33,779 bases of DNA from an uncultured Prevotella sp. (GCA_937898715.1 CALEKA010000086.1:1-33779), one strand, 5' to 3'. Counted from the stretch's first letter, positions 16,165 through 25,061 are shown. A program made the numbers and translations. Notes: generated by a model not told the origin, from the sequence alone.

Positions 16165-16246
16165 TAAAAAAAAGCCTTCTTGCCTGTTTTTAAGGAAGAA
16201 AAAACGTCAGTAGAAGGCATTTTGACCATATTTGAGGGTGCTGCAG

Positions 16247-16278
16247 TTTGTGACGATTTCTCATATCCGATAATTTTG
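16247..16278 (+). promoter_or_regulatory. Promoter of the lipoprotein operon
   Basis: TTTG (16247-16250), a 20-bp spacer and TAATTTTG (16271-16278) match the Bacteroidetes consensus. The start of transcription would be about 16285, leaving a leader of 35-50 nt before either possible ATG. Confidence 0.72.
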
Positions 16279-16318
16279 CTCCCGAAACAAATAGCATTGG
16301 CATATAATCACTGCCGTA

Positions 16319-18238
16319 ATGATAAAAACAATTGGTATGAGAAACATTCATTTATTCAAGAGATTGATTCCAGTTGCAAGCATAGCTAAGGTGTTGCTGT
16401 GTATTTCCGTTGCATTGACGCTTGCGTCATGTAGTAATGACGATGAGCCTAAGACGCCCGTGATGGAAACAGAAGAAACGGATCTCGTCACCGCTGACAC
16501 ACCCCAACTCTTCACCGCTTTGCCTACGTATGTATTCAACGACAGCTATCCTCGATGTGCTGAAGCTCTGCTGAGGCGAGTGTCCAACAAGACATCATTG
16601 CTTGACGATGCTGTGACGACCGTGGTGTTTACAGACGCACGTGCTCGTGTGCTTGATGACGCTGATATGAGGAAGATTATAAACTTGTATCTCCGTGGGG
16701 GTAACATTGTGTATGTCGAGCCCACGAAAGACGGCATCACGTCATGGATGAAACACATAAAGAACGTCTATCAGGAGATGGCGGAACAAGGGGATCTTGT
16801 TATGATTTATCCGCCGTTAGCAAACTCGTTTTGTTCTCGATTTGTAGGTGTGAAAAGCGACAGCAATGGTGCACCGTTGCCGCCGTTTGTCGACGAGGCA
16901 GATACTGACGGAGTAATATGCGATGCCATAGCACTGCGAGGTTCCGACATTTACGTGGTTTCCGATCTTGACGACGTTACAGCCGGCGAGACCCTCATAG
17001 AGGAGTTTGACGAGAATACCGGCGAGATCCTCTCATCAGCAGTAAACACAGATGCAGCTCCGGAAATGCCCACCGACTACGTTTACGGTCAGCATGCCGA
17101 GGCTCTCGTGGCATGGTTGAACTTGCAGCCCGAATATATTGCCAACAGAGAGCAACTTATGACACAGGGGCGCAATATGCTTACTGCGGAAAGCAACATA
17201 GACAAGGCAAACCTGATGGATATAATCGATGCGCAGCAGTATAAGCGCACCTTCAATGTGGCAATGGACGGCAGAAGTGAGCCTGTAACACTCACATATT
17301 ATATATGGAATGCCAGCGACAAGACGAATATGACCGATTATTATCTCGTGAAGGAAACCGTTACGCTTGAAAATAGCAAATTGCGTTGCGGACCCACTGA
17401 TGAGAAGATGTGGCATAAAAACAGCACTTATGGACCGTTTATGTATCAGTTTTCCACAGAGCATTCGTTCAGCAACAGGTCAGTAAATATAGAACAGGTC
17501 TCACCCGTGAACAGCACAAGTGGTTCCTCTACTTATACGCATGGTTTCGACTGGTCTCTCAATAGCGCTCTGACATTTTCAAAAGACCCGAGCTTGGGTA
17601 TCGGCGGTGGTGTATCGTTTTCAAAAAGTTGGTCGTATGACATTCCAGACCTGAAGATGACACAATCGCAGAATGGGAATGCCCCGAAATGGGAATACAC
17701 GGCAGGTACGCGTCCCACTTCACACTTTGGAGTGTATGTGACGCATACCACGGCAAAGCCGATATTGCGCACCGACTGCACCGTGAGCCACAGCTGGATA
17801 TGGAAGATGCCAAATGCCAATGGCACTTATAGCTTCACGACCAGTGCAAATGTGCGCCTACAGACGTTGGGATTCAATGTGGGCTTCTTCAAGACTCACC
17901 CCTACTACAATACCAAGAGCGTCAATTGTAAGCAGACCTTCCAGTTGGCTCCCCCTCCACGCTACGTTCAGGAGTGGATAATGTCGTATACTCCATATAG
18001 CAACGACGTGCAGACCACACTCGAAAGACAGTTCCCAAAATACTGGAAACTCGCCTTCGACTTGCCCGTGGTGACGCTCAATGACCGCACGATGATAGAC
18101 AACCGCATCAATACGCTCATAAATCTGCTCAACAACAACCGCTCCACGCTGCACGACAAGAAGATAGACAAACTAAATATCACATGGAAACTTCTTAACT
18201 CGTCAGAAGTATACCGTACTTATGAATATAAATATTAA
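16319..18238 (+). CDS. Large surface lipoprotein, function unknown; C-terminal half possibly leukocidin/hemolysin-like
   Basis: This protein of 639 residues (633 if the ATG at 16337 is used, which has the more A-rich leader) has a lipoprotein signal ending LTLASC; the lipidated Cys is followed by SNDDE, acidic residues like the Bacteroidetes surface-export signal. Residues about 45-280 look like a mixed alpha/beta domain (VTTVVFTDARARV, LYLRGGNIVYVEPT). Residues about 300-600 are rich in beta-type, Ser/Thr/aromatic sequence with a glycine run (LGIGGGVSFSKSWSYDIPDLKM) and repeated WxW-type segments (SHSWIWKMPN). This recalls leukocidin-fold pore formers found as lipoproteins in Bacteroidetes. 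That likeness is tentative and judged by eye only. It is co-transcribed with a hydrolase lipoprotein 15 bp downstream and divergent from a membrane LuxR-type regulator. Confidence 0.85.
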   Translation: MIKTIGMRNIHLFKRLIPVASIAKVLLCISVALTLASCSNDDEPKTPVMETEETDLVTADTPQLFTALPTYVFNDSYPRCAEALLRRVSNKTSLLDDAVTTVVFTDARARVLDDADMRKIINLYLRGGNIVYVEPTKDGITSWMKHIKNVYQEMAEQGDLVMIYPPLANSFCSRFVGVKSDSNGAPLPPFVDEADTDGVICDAIALRGSDIYVVSDLDDVTAGETLIEEFDENTGEILSSAVNTDAAPEMPTDYVYGQHAEALVAWLNLQPEYIANREQLMTQGRNMLTAESNIDKANLMDIIDAQQYKRTFNVAMDGRSEPVTLTYYIWNASDKTNMTDYYLVKETVTLENSKLRCGPTDEKMWHKNSTYGPFMYQFSTEHSFSNRSVNIEQVSPVNSTSGSSTYTHGFDWSLNSALTFSKDPSLGIGGGVSFSKSWSYDIPDLKMTQSQNGNAPKWEYTAGTRPTSHFGVYVTHTTAKPILRTDCTVSHSWIWKMPNANGTYSFTTSANVRLQTLGFNVGFFKTHPYYNTKSVNCKQTFQLAPPPRYVQEWIMSYTPYSNDVQTTLERQFPKYWKLAFDLPVVTLNDRTMIDNRINTLINLLNNNRSTLHDKKIDKLNITWKLLNSSEVYRTYEYKY

Positions 18239-18253
18239 GCGATAATTTGATTT

Positions 18254-19525
18254 ATGGATAAGAACAATGGTTTTGTTTTGCTTTTTTTCCTCTTCATCGG
18301 GATGGCATCGCTCACGGCATGCAGCGATGATGTCCATGTCACCGATGGCTATAGATACACCAACGTGCCAGCATCGCTCGTTAGCGACCAGGAAAAATTA
18401 AAGATGCTTCACTCCATACAGGATATAGACGACGGACGATTCTTCTATCTCGACTATACTGCCGACTATAAGCTCAACCTCTTGACGGAGGCCAACATAA
18501 CAACAAATGCTGGGCTTGTAGATTTCGTTCTGACCTATCTATGTGATGCATCAACACCACAGTCGGGCGCAAGCCTCAATTATGATGCCGGATGTAGCGC
18601 TTTTGCTGCTAAAACGCCCGACGGATCGCGCATCATGGGACGTAACTTCGACTATTCCCATGGCAACGAACCCATAGCCGCTGCCCTTGTACGCACAGCT
18701 CCTGTGGGCAAACTCAAGTCTATCTCGCTTGTAGACGGCTACTGGATAGGCTATCGCCAGGATCTGTATCATTGCTTCAGTGACGACGTGAAAGATTTCA
18801 ATGAGAGAAAAAAGCAGGATCTTTCCTATGTCATGGGATTTCCGTATCTACTGATGGACGGCATGAACGAGGCAGGGCTTGCCATCAGCGTGCTCCATCT
18901 TGATGGTAAACCTACGCAACAGGATAATGCTCGGAACAAACTTACTACAACGGTGCTTATGCGCTATCTGCTCGACAACGCACATTCTGTGGACGAGGCG
19001 ATAACGATGGCGAAACAGTTTGACCTGCATGTACCTGATGGCAACGGAAACTTTCACTTCTTTATGGCTGATGCCACGGGCAAGCATGCCGTGATCGAAT
19101 ATGTATGGGATGAAGAGCACCAAGATGCGCGCTTTATCGATGACGAGATATACGATGGTAGCGGAAAGATTGAAGGCTTCGAGTATCCTGACGTGAAACC
19201 GAACACACTCGAAGTGATGACCGACAAGCATTGCGTGAGCAATTTCTATCTCTCTCCCTCAATGGAATGTTCGGCAAAGGGATCCGTAAAGTCGCAACAC
19301 GGAAAAACTCGTTATGATATAATGGACTTTGTGCTCACACAAAACAATGATTGTCTCACAGAGAACCGAGCAATGAATCTGCTCGATGACGTGAGCCAGG
19401 CTGAGAACCCTACGGATGTGACAAGCCATACGCAGTGGTCTGTGGTCTACAACCTTTCGGAGCGCAAGGCGACAGTTTGTGTGAACAGAAATTACAACAA
19501 GCCGTACATCTTCTATCTGAAATAA
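18254..19525 (+). CDS. Lipoprotein Ntn-hydrolase, linear amide C-N hydrolase (choloylglycine hydrolase/C45 superfamily)
   Basis: The 423-residue protein carries a lipoprotein signal (SLTAC, lipid Cys23, then SDD). Its core shows family motifs: the nucleophile candidate Cys114 in YDAGCSAFAAKTPDGSRIMGRNFDY, with Arg130 and Asn131, then LLMDGMNEAGLAISVLHLDG and HFFMADATGKHAVIEY. Family members cut linear amides such as bile-salt conjugates, penicillin V or N-acyl amino acids, or transfer acyl groups. In many of them the cysteine must become N-terminal by self-processing; here about 110 residues precede it. The substrate cannot be predicted. It follows the large lipoprotein by 15 bp, so both are probably made together and shown on the surface. 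Confidence 0.88.
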   Translation: MDKNNGFVLLFFLFIGMASLTACSDDVHVTDGYRYTNVPASLVSDQEKLKMLHSIQDIDDGRFFYLDYTADYKLNLLTEANITTNAGLVDFVLTYLCDASTPQSGASLNYDAGCSAFAAKTPDGSRIMGRNFDYSHGNEPIAAALVRTAPVGKLKSISLVDGYWIGYRQDLYHCFSDDVKDFNERKKQDLSYVMGFPYLLMDGMNEAGLAISVLHLDGKPTQQDNARNKLTTTVLMRYLLDNAHSVDEAITMAKQFDLHVPDGNGNFHFFMADATGKHAVIEYVWDEEHQDARFIDDEIYDGSGKIEGFEYPDVKPNTLEVMTDKHCVSNFYLSPSMECSAKGSVKSQHGKTRYDIMDFVLTQNNDCLTENRAMNLLDDVSQAENPTDVTSHTQWSVVYNLSERKATVCVNRNYNKPYIFYLK

Positions 19526-19857
19526 AATAGCTGTTGTAAAATGACGAATCTTTCTTCCTTGCTATCGAAGAGTAGGCTGACAATGATTGACTGAAGTCTT
19601 ATTATTGCGAGGATGTGAATCTCAATCATGTATAGGGCTGAATTCTACGTATGGAATTCAGTCCTAACTTCACTCTTTTCCTGAAAACGTCTGTAAGCTT
19701 TTTTCATTGCGTGCATCGGTATGTTCTGCACTATTAATGTCAACGTGTTAAGAGTGTTCCACCATGACTGAAACCTGTACAAAGGGCGTGATGAGCGTCT
19801 TGGCACAAGTTACGATGCAAGAAAACGAGCCATGAAAAGCAAAATTGCATGAATACA
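19526..19857. other. Noncoding stretch between lipoprotein operon and tRNA-Gln genes
   Basis: It holds one terminator hairpin (19635-19664). Beyond that nothing was recognised: no promoter pair and no frame with a believable product. Confidence 0.55.
19635..19664 (+). terminator. Terminator of the lipoprotein operon
   Basis: GGGCTGAATTC (19635-19645) pairs with GAATTCAGTCC (19654-19664), one G-T pair, followed by a pyrimidine-rich run with CTTTTCC. It lies about 110 bp past the hydrolase stop. Confidence 0.7.
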
Positions 19858-19892
19858 AAGCGAGCAATCGATGAGTAATCGATTGCTCGCTT
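19858..19892 (-). terminator. Terminator of the tRNA-Gln pair
   Basis: A perfect 15-bp stem, AAGCGAGCAATCGAT (19858-19872) and ATCGATTGCTCGCTT (19878-19892) with a 5-nt loop, begins 7 bp past the 3' end of the second minus-strand tRNA-Gln. The minus strand continues TTGTATT after the stem. Confidence 0.85.
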
Positions 19893-19898
19893 CGCTTG

Positions 19899-19969
19899 TT
19901 GGGGTACCCGGACTCGAACCAGGAAAGGCAGGACCAGAATCTGCAGTGTTACCATTACACCATACCCCA
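19899..19969 (-). tRNA. tRNA-Gln (CTG anticodon), copy 2
   Basis: A 71-nt cloverleaf on the minus strand: acceptor TGGGGTA with TACCCCA, D-arm GTGTAATGGTAACAC, anticodon arm GCAGATTCTGGTCCTGC with anticodon CTG, T-arm CCTGGTTCGAGTCCGGG, discriminator A, CCA not encoded. The innermost anticodon-stem pair is A-C. It is identical to the copy 114 bp upstream and distal to the shared promoter. Confidence 0.95.
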
Positions 19970-20012
19970 ATCACATTGTGCTATATTACCAATATAGCGG
20001 GGAATAAATTTG

Positions 20013-20083
20013 TTGGGGTACCCGGACTCGAACCAGGAAAGGCAGGACCAGAATCTGCAGTGTTACCATTACACCATACCCCA
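20013..20083 (-). tRNA. tRNA-Gln (CTG anticodon), copy 1
   Basis: Same 71-nt sequence as the gene at 19899-19969, offset by 114 bp, so the pair arose by tandem duplication. This copy is proximal to the promoter. Glu- and Asp-tRNAs differ in the anticodon, which is clearly CTG here. Confidence 0.95.
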
Positions 20084-20124
20084 ATCGGGTGTATCTCAGA
20101 GATGCCCTCTCGTAAATACGGGTG

Positions 20125-20156
20125 CAAAAGTACAAGTTTTTGTTATACCATCCAAA
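20125..20156 (-). promoter_or_regulatory. Promoter of the tRNA-Gln pair
   Basis: On the minus strand TTTG (20153-20156), 20 bp, then TACTTTTG (20125-20132) match the Bacteroidetes consensus about 42 bp upstream of the first tRNA-Gln. Confidence 0.78.
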
Positions 20157-20367
20157 CTTTTTCCTTCTTTTTTGCAAAAATATTTTCAAAAGTATTTGTT
20201 CTGCCATAGTTGGTATGCGGTTGTGAGGAGTGGGGGAGTGGCGACTCGTTGGCGGGTTGTTGGTAGTTTTGCAAAATAAAAATCTGAGAGTAGTGCTGAA
20301 GTATGGAGAATTGTTGTTATCTTCGCACAGGAAGAGCATGTTGCTCTTGTAGAAAAGGAAGATAAAG

Positions 20368-21123
20368 ATGAAATTTATATCGTGGAATGTCAATGGCTTG
20401 CGGGCCTGCGACGGCAAAGGATTTCGTGAAAGCTTTGCAAAGCTTGATGCAGATTTCTTTTGTTTACAGGAAACGAAGATGCAACCGCATCAGCTCGACA
20501 TAGAGTTTGAAGGGTATCGTTCTTATTGGAACTCTGCCGAGAAGAAAGGCTATTCAGGTACGGCTGTGTTTACGCGGCATGAGCCACTTAGTGTGACCTA
20601 TGGCTTCGGCATTGATGAGCACGATCATGAAGGACGTGTCATCACGCTCGAGATGGAGAATTTCTATCTTGTGACCGTCTATACGCCCAATTCGCAGGAT
20701 GGACTGCGTCGACTCGATTACCGTATGACTTGGGACGATGCTTTTCGCCGATATCTGCAGGAGTTGGATCAGAAGAAGCCTGTCATCGTATGTGGTGATA
20801 TGAACGTGGCTCATGAGGAAATAGACCTTAAGAATCCTAAGACCAATAGGAAGAATGCTGGTTTTACAGACGAGGAGCGGGCTAAGTTTACCGAACTATT
20901 GCAAGCAGGATTCACTGATACCTTCCGCTTCTTCAATCCCTCGCTTGAGGGGGCTTACTCGTGGTGGTCGTACCGCTTCCATGCTCGCGAGAAGAATGCG
21001 GGATGGCGTATTGACTATTTCCTCGTGTCTGATCGTTTGCAACCGCAGCTCCAGTCTGCTACGATTCACAACGAGGTGATGGGTTCAGACCATTGCCCTG
21101 TAGAGGTGGATATCGAATGGTAG
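20368..21123 (+). CDS. xth: Exodeoxyribonuclease III
   Basis: This 251-residue AP endonuclease/3'-5' exonuclease of base-excision repair has the EEP-fold motifs in order: MKFISWNVNGLRA with the first metal-site Asn, CLQETKM with the metal-binding Glu, GYSGTAVFTR, VTVYTPNSQDG, VCGDMNVAHEEIDLKNPKTNRKNAGFT with the Asp/Asn pair and the AP-site loop, WRIDYFLVSDRL and the closing GSDHCPVEV with catalytic His. Full length and intact. A weak -7-like TATCTTCG lies about 45 bp upstream but without a clear -33 box. Confidence 0.96.
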   Translation: MKFISWNVNGLRACDGKGFRESFAKLDADFFCLQETKMQPHQLDIEFEGYRSYWNSAEKKGYSGTAVFTRHEPLSVTYGFGIDEHDHEGRVITLEMENFYLVTVYTPNSQDGLRRLDYRMTWDDAFRRYLQELDQKKPVIVCGDMNVAHEEIDLKNPKTNRKNAGFTDEERAKFTELLQAGFTDTFRFFNPSLEGAYSWWSYRFHAREKNAGWRIDYFLVSDRLQPQLQSATIHNEVMGSDHCPVEVDIEW

Positions 21124-21258
21124 TTGCTCCTTGTGGACGATATGAAGCAATTTAGATTAATAAGATGAGTAAGAAATGATAGTATATAATGTGCTCTTTG
21201 AATGATATATCAAGGTAAGTATGTAAACTGCTATTCTCTCATTTAAACCTTATAACTT

Positions 21259-23034
21259 ATGAAACAATTCTTGAAGTACGTGCTTGCCACCGTGGTGGGC
21301 ATTCTTGCGACAGGTCTCTTCGCTTCGCTCCTGAGCCTGCTTATGGTGTTTTCTATCGCATTGGCCGATAGCGGAAAGCCCACGGTGCAGGATGGTAGTG
21401 TGCTGCGCATCTCGCTTAGTGGAATGGTGAAAGAGCGTGCCGCCGACAATCCTTTTGCCTCCATCCTTGGCAACGACAATGTGAAGGAACAGGGGCTCGA
21501 CGACCTTCTCTTGGCCATTAAAGAAGCCAAAACAAATCCTGCCATCCGAGGTATCTATTTAGAGGGTGGTGTGCTCTCGACGGATTATGCCACACTGCAA
21601 GAACTCCGCCGTCAACTTGTCGACTTTAAAAAGAGTGGCAAGTTTATCGTGGCTTATGCTGACATGTACACGCAGGGCACGTATTACTTGGCTTCTGTAG
21701 CCGACAAGGTGATAGCCAATCCCGATGGAATGATCGATTGGCACGGCATTGCTGCGCAACCCATATTCTTTACAGATCTGCTGAAAAAGGTGGGCGTGAA
21801 GATGCAGGTGTTCAAGGTAGGCACCTTTAAGAGTGCTGTGGAGCCTTTCATTCTTACGCAGATGAGTGAACCCAATCGTTTGCAGGTGAAGGCTTATATT
21901 GGCGATATCTGGAACAATGTGTGTAAGGAGGTGGCTCAGTCGCGCCGCATCAGTGTGGAACAACTCAACCATATAGCCGACAATTACTCTATGCTCGCTG
22001 ATCAAAAGAGCTACGTGCAGAACCACTTGGCCGACACGCTGTCTTATGCCGATGGTGTGCGCGATGTCCTTCGTCGCCTCAGTGGCCAGGAGAAGGTAAA
22101 CTTTGTGGAACCTGCGGAATTGGCAAAACTTTATGAGCAAGAGAGTGGCGATGGACAAATAGCTGTCTACTATGCTGAAGGCGATATCGTAGACCAAGCC
22201 GCTGCTACCTCTGCATTGGGCAATACATCACAAATAGTAGGTTCGAAAGTTGTGGAAGATCTCGATCGATTGGCCAATGATGATGACGTGAAAGCCGTCG
22301 TATTGCGCATCAATTCGGGCGGCGGTAGTGCCTATGCGTCTGAGCAGATGTGGCGCGCCGTACAGTTGTTGAAGCAGAAAAAGCCCGTTGTCGTATCGAT
22401 GAGCGGTATGGCAGCTTCGGGCGGATACTATCTTTCGTGTGGTGCTGACTACATCGTGGCCGAACCGACTACGCTCACGGGAAGTATTGGCATCTTTGGT
22501 ATGATACCCGATGCTACGGGGCTGCTCACAGAGAAGCTCGGTCTGCATTTCGACATAGTCAAGACCAATCAAGCTTCCGACTTTGGGGCAAAGGGCCGTC
22601 CCTTCAGCGCTGCTGAGGCTGAGGCTATGCAGGGATATGTGAATCGTGGTTATCAACTTTTCTTGAAGCGTGTGGCTGCTGGCCGACATATGACCACGGA
22701 GCAAGTAGATAAGATTGCCCAAGGCCGTGTATGGACGGGCAATCAAGCTCTTGGTATCAAACTTGTGGATAAACTCGGTTCGCTCGACGATGCTATCGCT
22801 ATAGCTGCTCAGCGTGCCAAAGTGAAGACTTATAGCGTGGCTTCATTCCCCGACAAGGCTTCGTGGATGGACAATTTGCTTGCTTCCACTGTGAAACGCG
22901 ACTATATGGAAGAGAAGATGCGTGCAGCATTGGGTGAATACTATGCTCCGATTCAGTTTGTCAGCACGCTTCGTGGCCTCGACGGTAGAAGCAGCCTGCA
23001 GGCACGTCCGTTCTATATGATCAATCTGAAGTAA
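21259..23034 (+). CDS. sppA: Signal peptide peptidase SppA, 67K (long) type
   Basis: The 591-residue membrane protease has an N-terminal transmembrane anchor (about 8-35) and two tandem ClpP-like domains. The catalytic Lys191 (VFKVGTFKSAVEPF) is in the first and the Ser387 (SGMAASGGYYLS) in the second, the Ser-Lys dyad arrangement of E. coli SppA. NSGGGSAYASEQMWRA and TTLTGSIGIFG are other family signatures. It degrades signal peptides left in the inner membrane after secretion. It heads an operon with lpxK (9 bp gap) and punA. No clear promoter is visible in the 135 bp after xth. Confidence 0.96.
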   Translation: MKQFLKYVLATVVGILATGLFASLLSLLMVFSIALADSGKPTVQDGSVLRISLSGMVKERAADNPFASILGNDNVKEQGLDDLLLAIKEAKTNPAIRGIYLEGGVLSTDYATLQELRRQLVDFKKSGKFIVAYADMYTQGTYYLASVADKVIANPDGMIDWHGIAAQPIFFTDLLKKVGVKMQVFKVGTFKSAVEPFILTQMSEPNRLQVKAYIGDIWNNVCKEVAQSRRISVEQLNHIADNYSMLADQKSYVQNHLADTLSYADGVRDVLRRLSGQEKVNFVEPAELAKLYEQESGDGQIAVYYAEGDIVDQAAATSALGNTSQIVGSKVVEDLDRLANDDDVKAVVLRINSGGGSAYASEQMWRAVQLLKQKKPVVVSMSGMAASGGYYLSCGADYIVAEPTTLTGSIGIFGMIPDATGLLTEKLGLHFDIVKTNQASDFGAKGRPFSAAEAEAMQGYVNRGYQLFLKRVAAGRHMTTEQVDKIAQGRVWTGNQALGIKLVDKLGSLDDAIAIAAQRAKVKTYSVASFPDKASWMDNLLASTVKRDYMEEKMRAALGEYYAPIQFVSTLRGLDGRSSLQARPFYMINLK

Positions 23035-23043
23035 GCACCGCTC

Positions 23044-24147
23044 ATGACCTGCAAAACCTTTGCGTCAACTCTTGTGCTCGCTCCGCTCTCTTGGATATGG
23101 GGAGTGGTGGTAGCGGTGCGAGGTTGGATGTTCCACGTGGGATGGCTGAGATCTCAGTCGTTCGACCTGCCTCTCATCTGTGTGGGCAATCTCGCTGTGG
23201 GAGGCACGGGCAAGACGCCTCATGTGGAATATATCCTTCGTCTGCTTCATGAGCAGGGTTACCATGTGGCTATGCTCTCCAGAGGGTATGGTCGGCAGAC
23301 GAAAGGCTATGTGATAGGTACGCCCCGTACTACGGCTGCCGAGCTGGGCGACGAACCTTATCAGGTGATGCAGAATTGCCCTTTCGCTCGGGTAGCGGTG
23401 TGCGAAAAGCGCGTAGTAGGAGTGGAAAGGCTCTTGCGCGATGTGCCCGATACCGACGTTGTAGTGCTCGACGATGCCTATCAGCACCGCTATATTCGTG
23501 CGGGGCTTAATATTCTCCTTACCGACTCACACCGACTCTATACTCACGACCATCTCCTCCCTTGGGGGCGACTTCGCGAAGCTCCCTCGGCGGCTCAGCG
23601 AGCACAGATTGTGGTGGTCACGAAGTGTGAGGCTGATGAGCACCCTACGTTAGAAGTTCTTCCATCGCAAAGGCTGTATTATAGCCAGATCTCTTACGGC
23701 CCATTGCTGCCAGCTTGGGCAAAGGGAGAACATGTAAAGCCTGTCGATATTTCGTCACGAAAAAAGACATCGATCCAAGGCTCTACAGGTGGTGTGCTTC
23801 TCATTGCTGGAATAGCCGATCCAAGTCCTTTAAAGGCAGAATTGGAGAGACAAGGTGTGTATGTGCGAACGATAGAATTTCGTGACCATCACAACTTCAC
23901 TCCCACCGATGCCCAGCGCATAGCAAAGGAGTGGCAAGAAGGAGATTGTACTTGGGCTGTCACCACGCAAAAGGATGAAGAGCGCCTGCGCACCATTGCC
24001 CATCTGCTTCCTCCAGACTTAAAAGATCGCCTCCTCGTGCAGCCTATCACGGTAAGCGTAGAGCCGGCCAACGAAGAAGAAATATCATTTAATCAATCCA
24101 TCTTACAATATGTTAGAGCAAATCAAAGAAACCGCAGCGTGGATTAA
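23044..24147 (+). CDS. lpxK: Tetraacyldisaccharide 4'-kinase
   Basis: LpxK phosphorylates the 4' position of the lipid A disaccharide, a late step in lipid A synthesis at the inner membrane. The 367-residue protein has the Walker A GGTGKTP (53-59) within LICVGNLAVGGTGKTP, a hydrophobic N-terminal helix (about 10-30), LSRGYGR, ELGDEP, and VLDDAYQHR (the DDxxQH catalytic region). It starts 9 bp after sppA, and its end overlaps punA by 38 bp, so the three genes are co-transcribed. In many Bacteroidetes the 4' phosphate is later removed by another enzyme not seen here. Confidence 0.95.
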   Translation: MTCKTFASTLVLAPLSWIWGVVVAVRGWMFHVGWLRSQSFDLPLICVGNLAVGGTGKTPHVEYILRLLHEQGYHVAMLSRGYGRQTKGYVIGTPRTTAAELGDEPYQVMQNCPFARVAVCEKRVVGVERLLRDVPDTDVVVLDDAYQHRYIRAGLNILLTDSHRLYTHDHLLPWGRLREAPSAAQRAQIVVVTKCEADEHPTLEVLPSQRLYYSQISYGPLLPAWAKGEHVKPVDISSRKKTSIQGSTGGVLLIAGIADPSPLKAELERQGVYVRTIEFRDHHNFTPTDAQRIAKEWQEGDCTWAVTTQKDEERLRTIAHLLPPDLKDRLLVQPITVSVEPANEEEISFNQSILQYVRANQRNRSVD

Positions 24148-24922
24148 AGAACACACGCAGATGCGTCCTCGCACCGCTATTATCCTGGGCACCGGTCTGG
24201 GACACCTTGCTGAGGAAATCGAGATAGAAGACGAATTTTCTTATAAGGATATCCCCAACTTCCCCGTAAGCACGGTGGAGGGTCATAGTGGAAAACTCAT
24301 CTTTGGTCGTTTGGGCGATAAAGACGTCATGGCGCTCCAGGGACGCTTCCACTACTATGAGGGTTACAACATGAAGCAAGTGACGTTCCCCATCCGCGTG
24401 ATGTACGAACTTGGCATCAAGACCCTCTTTGTGAGCAATGCTTCGGGTGGTATGAATCCCAACTTCAAGATTGGCGACCTCATGCTCATCACTGACCACA
24501 TCAACTTCATGCCCGAACATCCGCTCCATGGCCCCAACTTCCCCACAGGTCCTCGTTTCCCGGATATGCACGAGGCTTACGACCATGAGCTGCTTGATAT
24601 GGCACGAAGCATTGCTAAGGAAAAGGGTATCCACACCGTAGAGGGCGTATATCTTGCCACTCAAGGCCCTACTTTCGAAACCCCCGCAGAGTATCGTATG
24701 TACCACATTTGGGGCGCCGATGCAGTAGGAATGTCGACCGTCCCCGAGGTGATCGTAGCTCACCACTGCGGCATCCGCACGTTTGGCATCAGCATCATCA
24801 CCGACCTTGGTGTAGAGGGCAAGATTGTAGAAGTAAGCCACGAAGAAGTGCAGCGTGCAGCCAATGCCGTTCAGCCCCTCATGGCTGATATATTCCGTGA
24901 AATGGTGCACCGCATTGACTAA
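24110..24922 (+). CDS. punA: Purine nucleoside phosphorylase
   Basis: The 270-residue trimeric-type (PNP-I) enzyme splits purine nucleosides with phosphate into base and ribose-1-phosphate for salvage. Motifs include IILGTGLGHLAEEI and TVEGHSGK (phosphate site), QGRFHYYEGY, SNASGGMNP, GPTFETPAEY with Glu190, and GADAVGMSTVPEVIVAHHCG with Met208. At the position of human Asn243, which reads the 6-oxo purine, there is Asp232 (SIITDLG), the residue used by methylthioadenosine phosphorylase. Specificity may therefore include 6-amino purines. The ATG at 24110 lies inside the lpxK end; the protein needs this start to keep the GTGLG domain complete. Confidence 0.95.
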   Translation: MLEQIKETAAWIKEHTQMRPRTAIILGTGLGHLAEEIEIEDEFSYKDIPNFPVSTVEGHSGKLIFGRLGDKDVMALQGRFHYYEGYNMKQVTFPIRVMYELGIKTLFVSNASGGMNPNFKIGDLMLITDHINFMPEHPLHGPNFPTGPRFPDMHEAYDHELLDMARSIAKEKGIHTVEGVYLATQGPTFETPAEYRMYHIWGADAVGMSTVPEVIVAHHCGIRTFGISIITDLGVEGKIVEVSHEEVQRAANAVQPLMADIFREMVHRID

Positions 24923-24988
24923 TGCGGCACGGGGGCGGTACTTGTAGCCCATGCTCATATCCGCTCCGATTTATAATGGTATAAGAAT

Positions 24989-25027
24989 AATGTCGTCGCA
25001 ATCAAGGTGCTACCTTGCGACGACATT
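24989..25027 (+). terminator. Terminator of the sppA-lpxK-punA operon
   Basis: A perfect 13-bp stem, AATGTCGTCGCAA (24989-25001) and TTGCGACGACATT (25015-25027), followed by TCTTGT. Confidence 0.85.
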
Positions 25028-25061
25028 TCTTGTACATAACAAGTCTTTTATAGTAATAAAG

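Noticed and set aside
24113..24958. 281-codon minus-strand frame
   Set aside because: It is antisense to punA, whose motifs are complete; the frame is a mirror of its codon usage.
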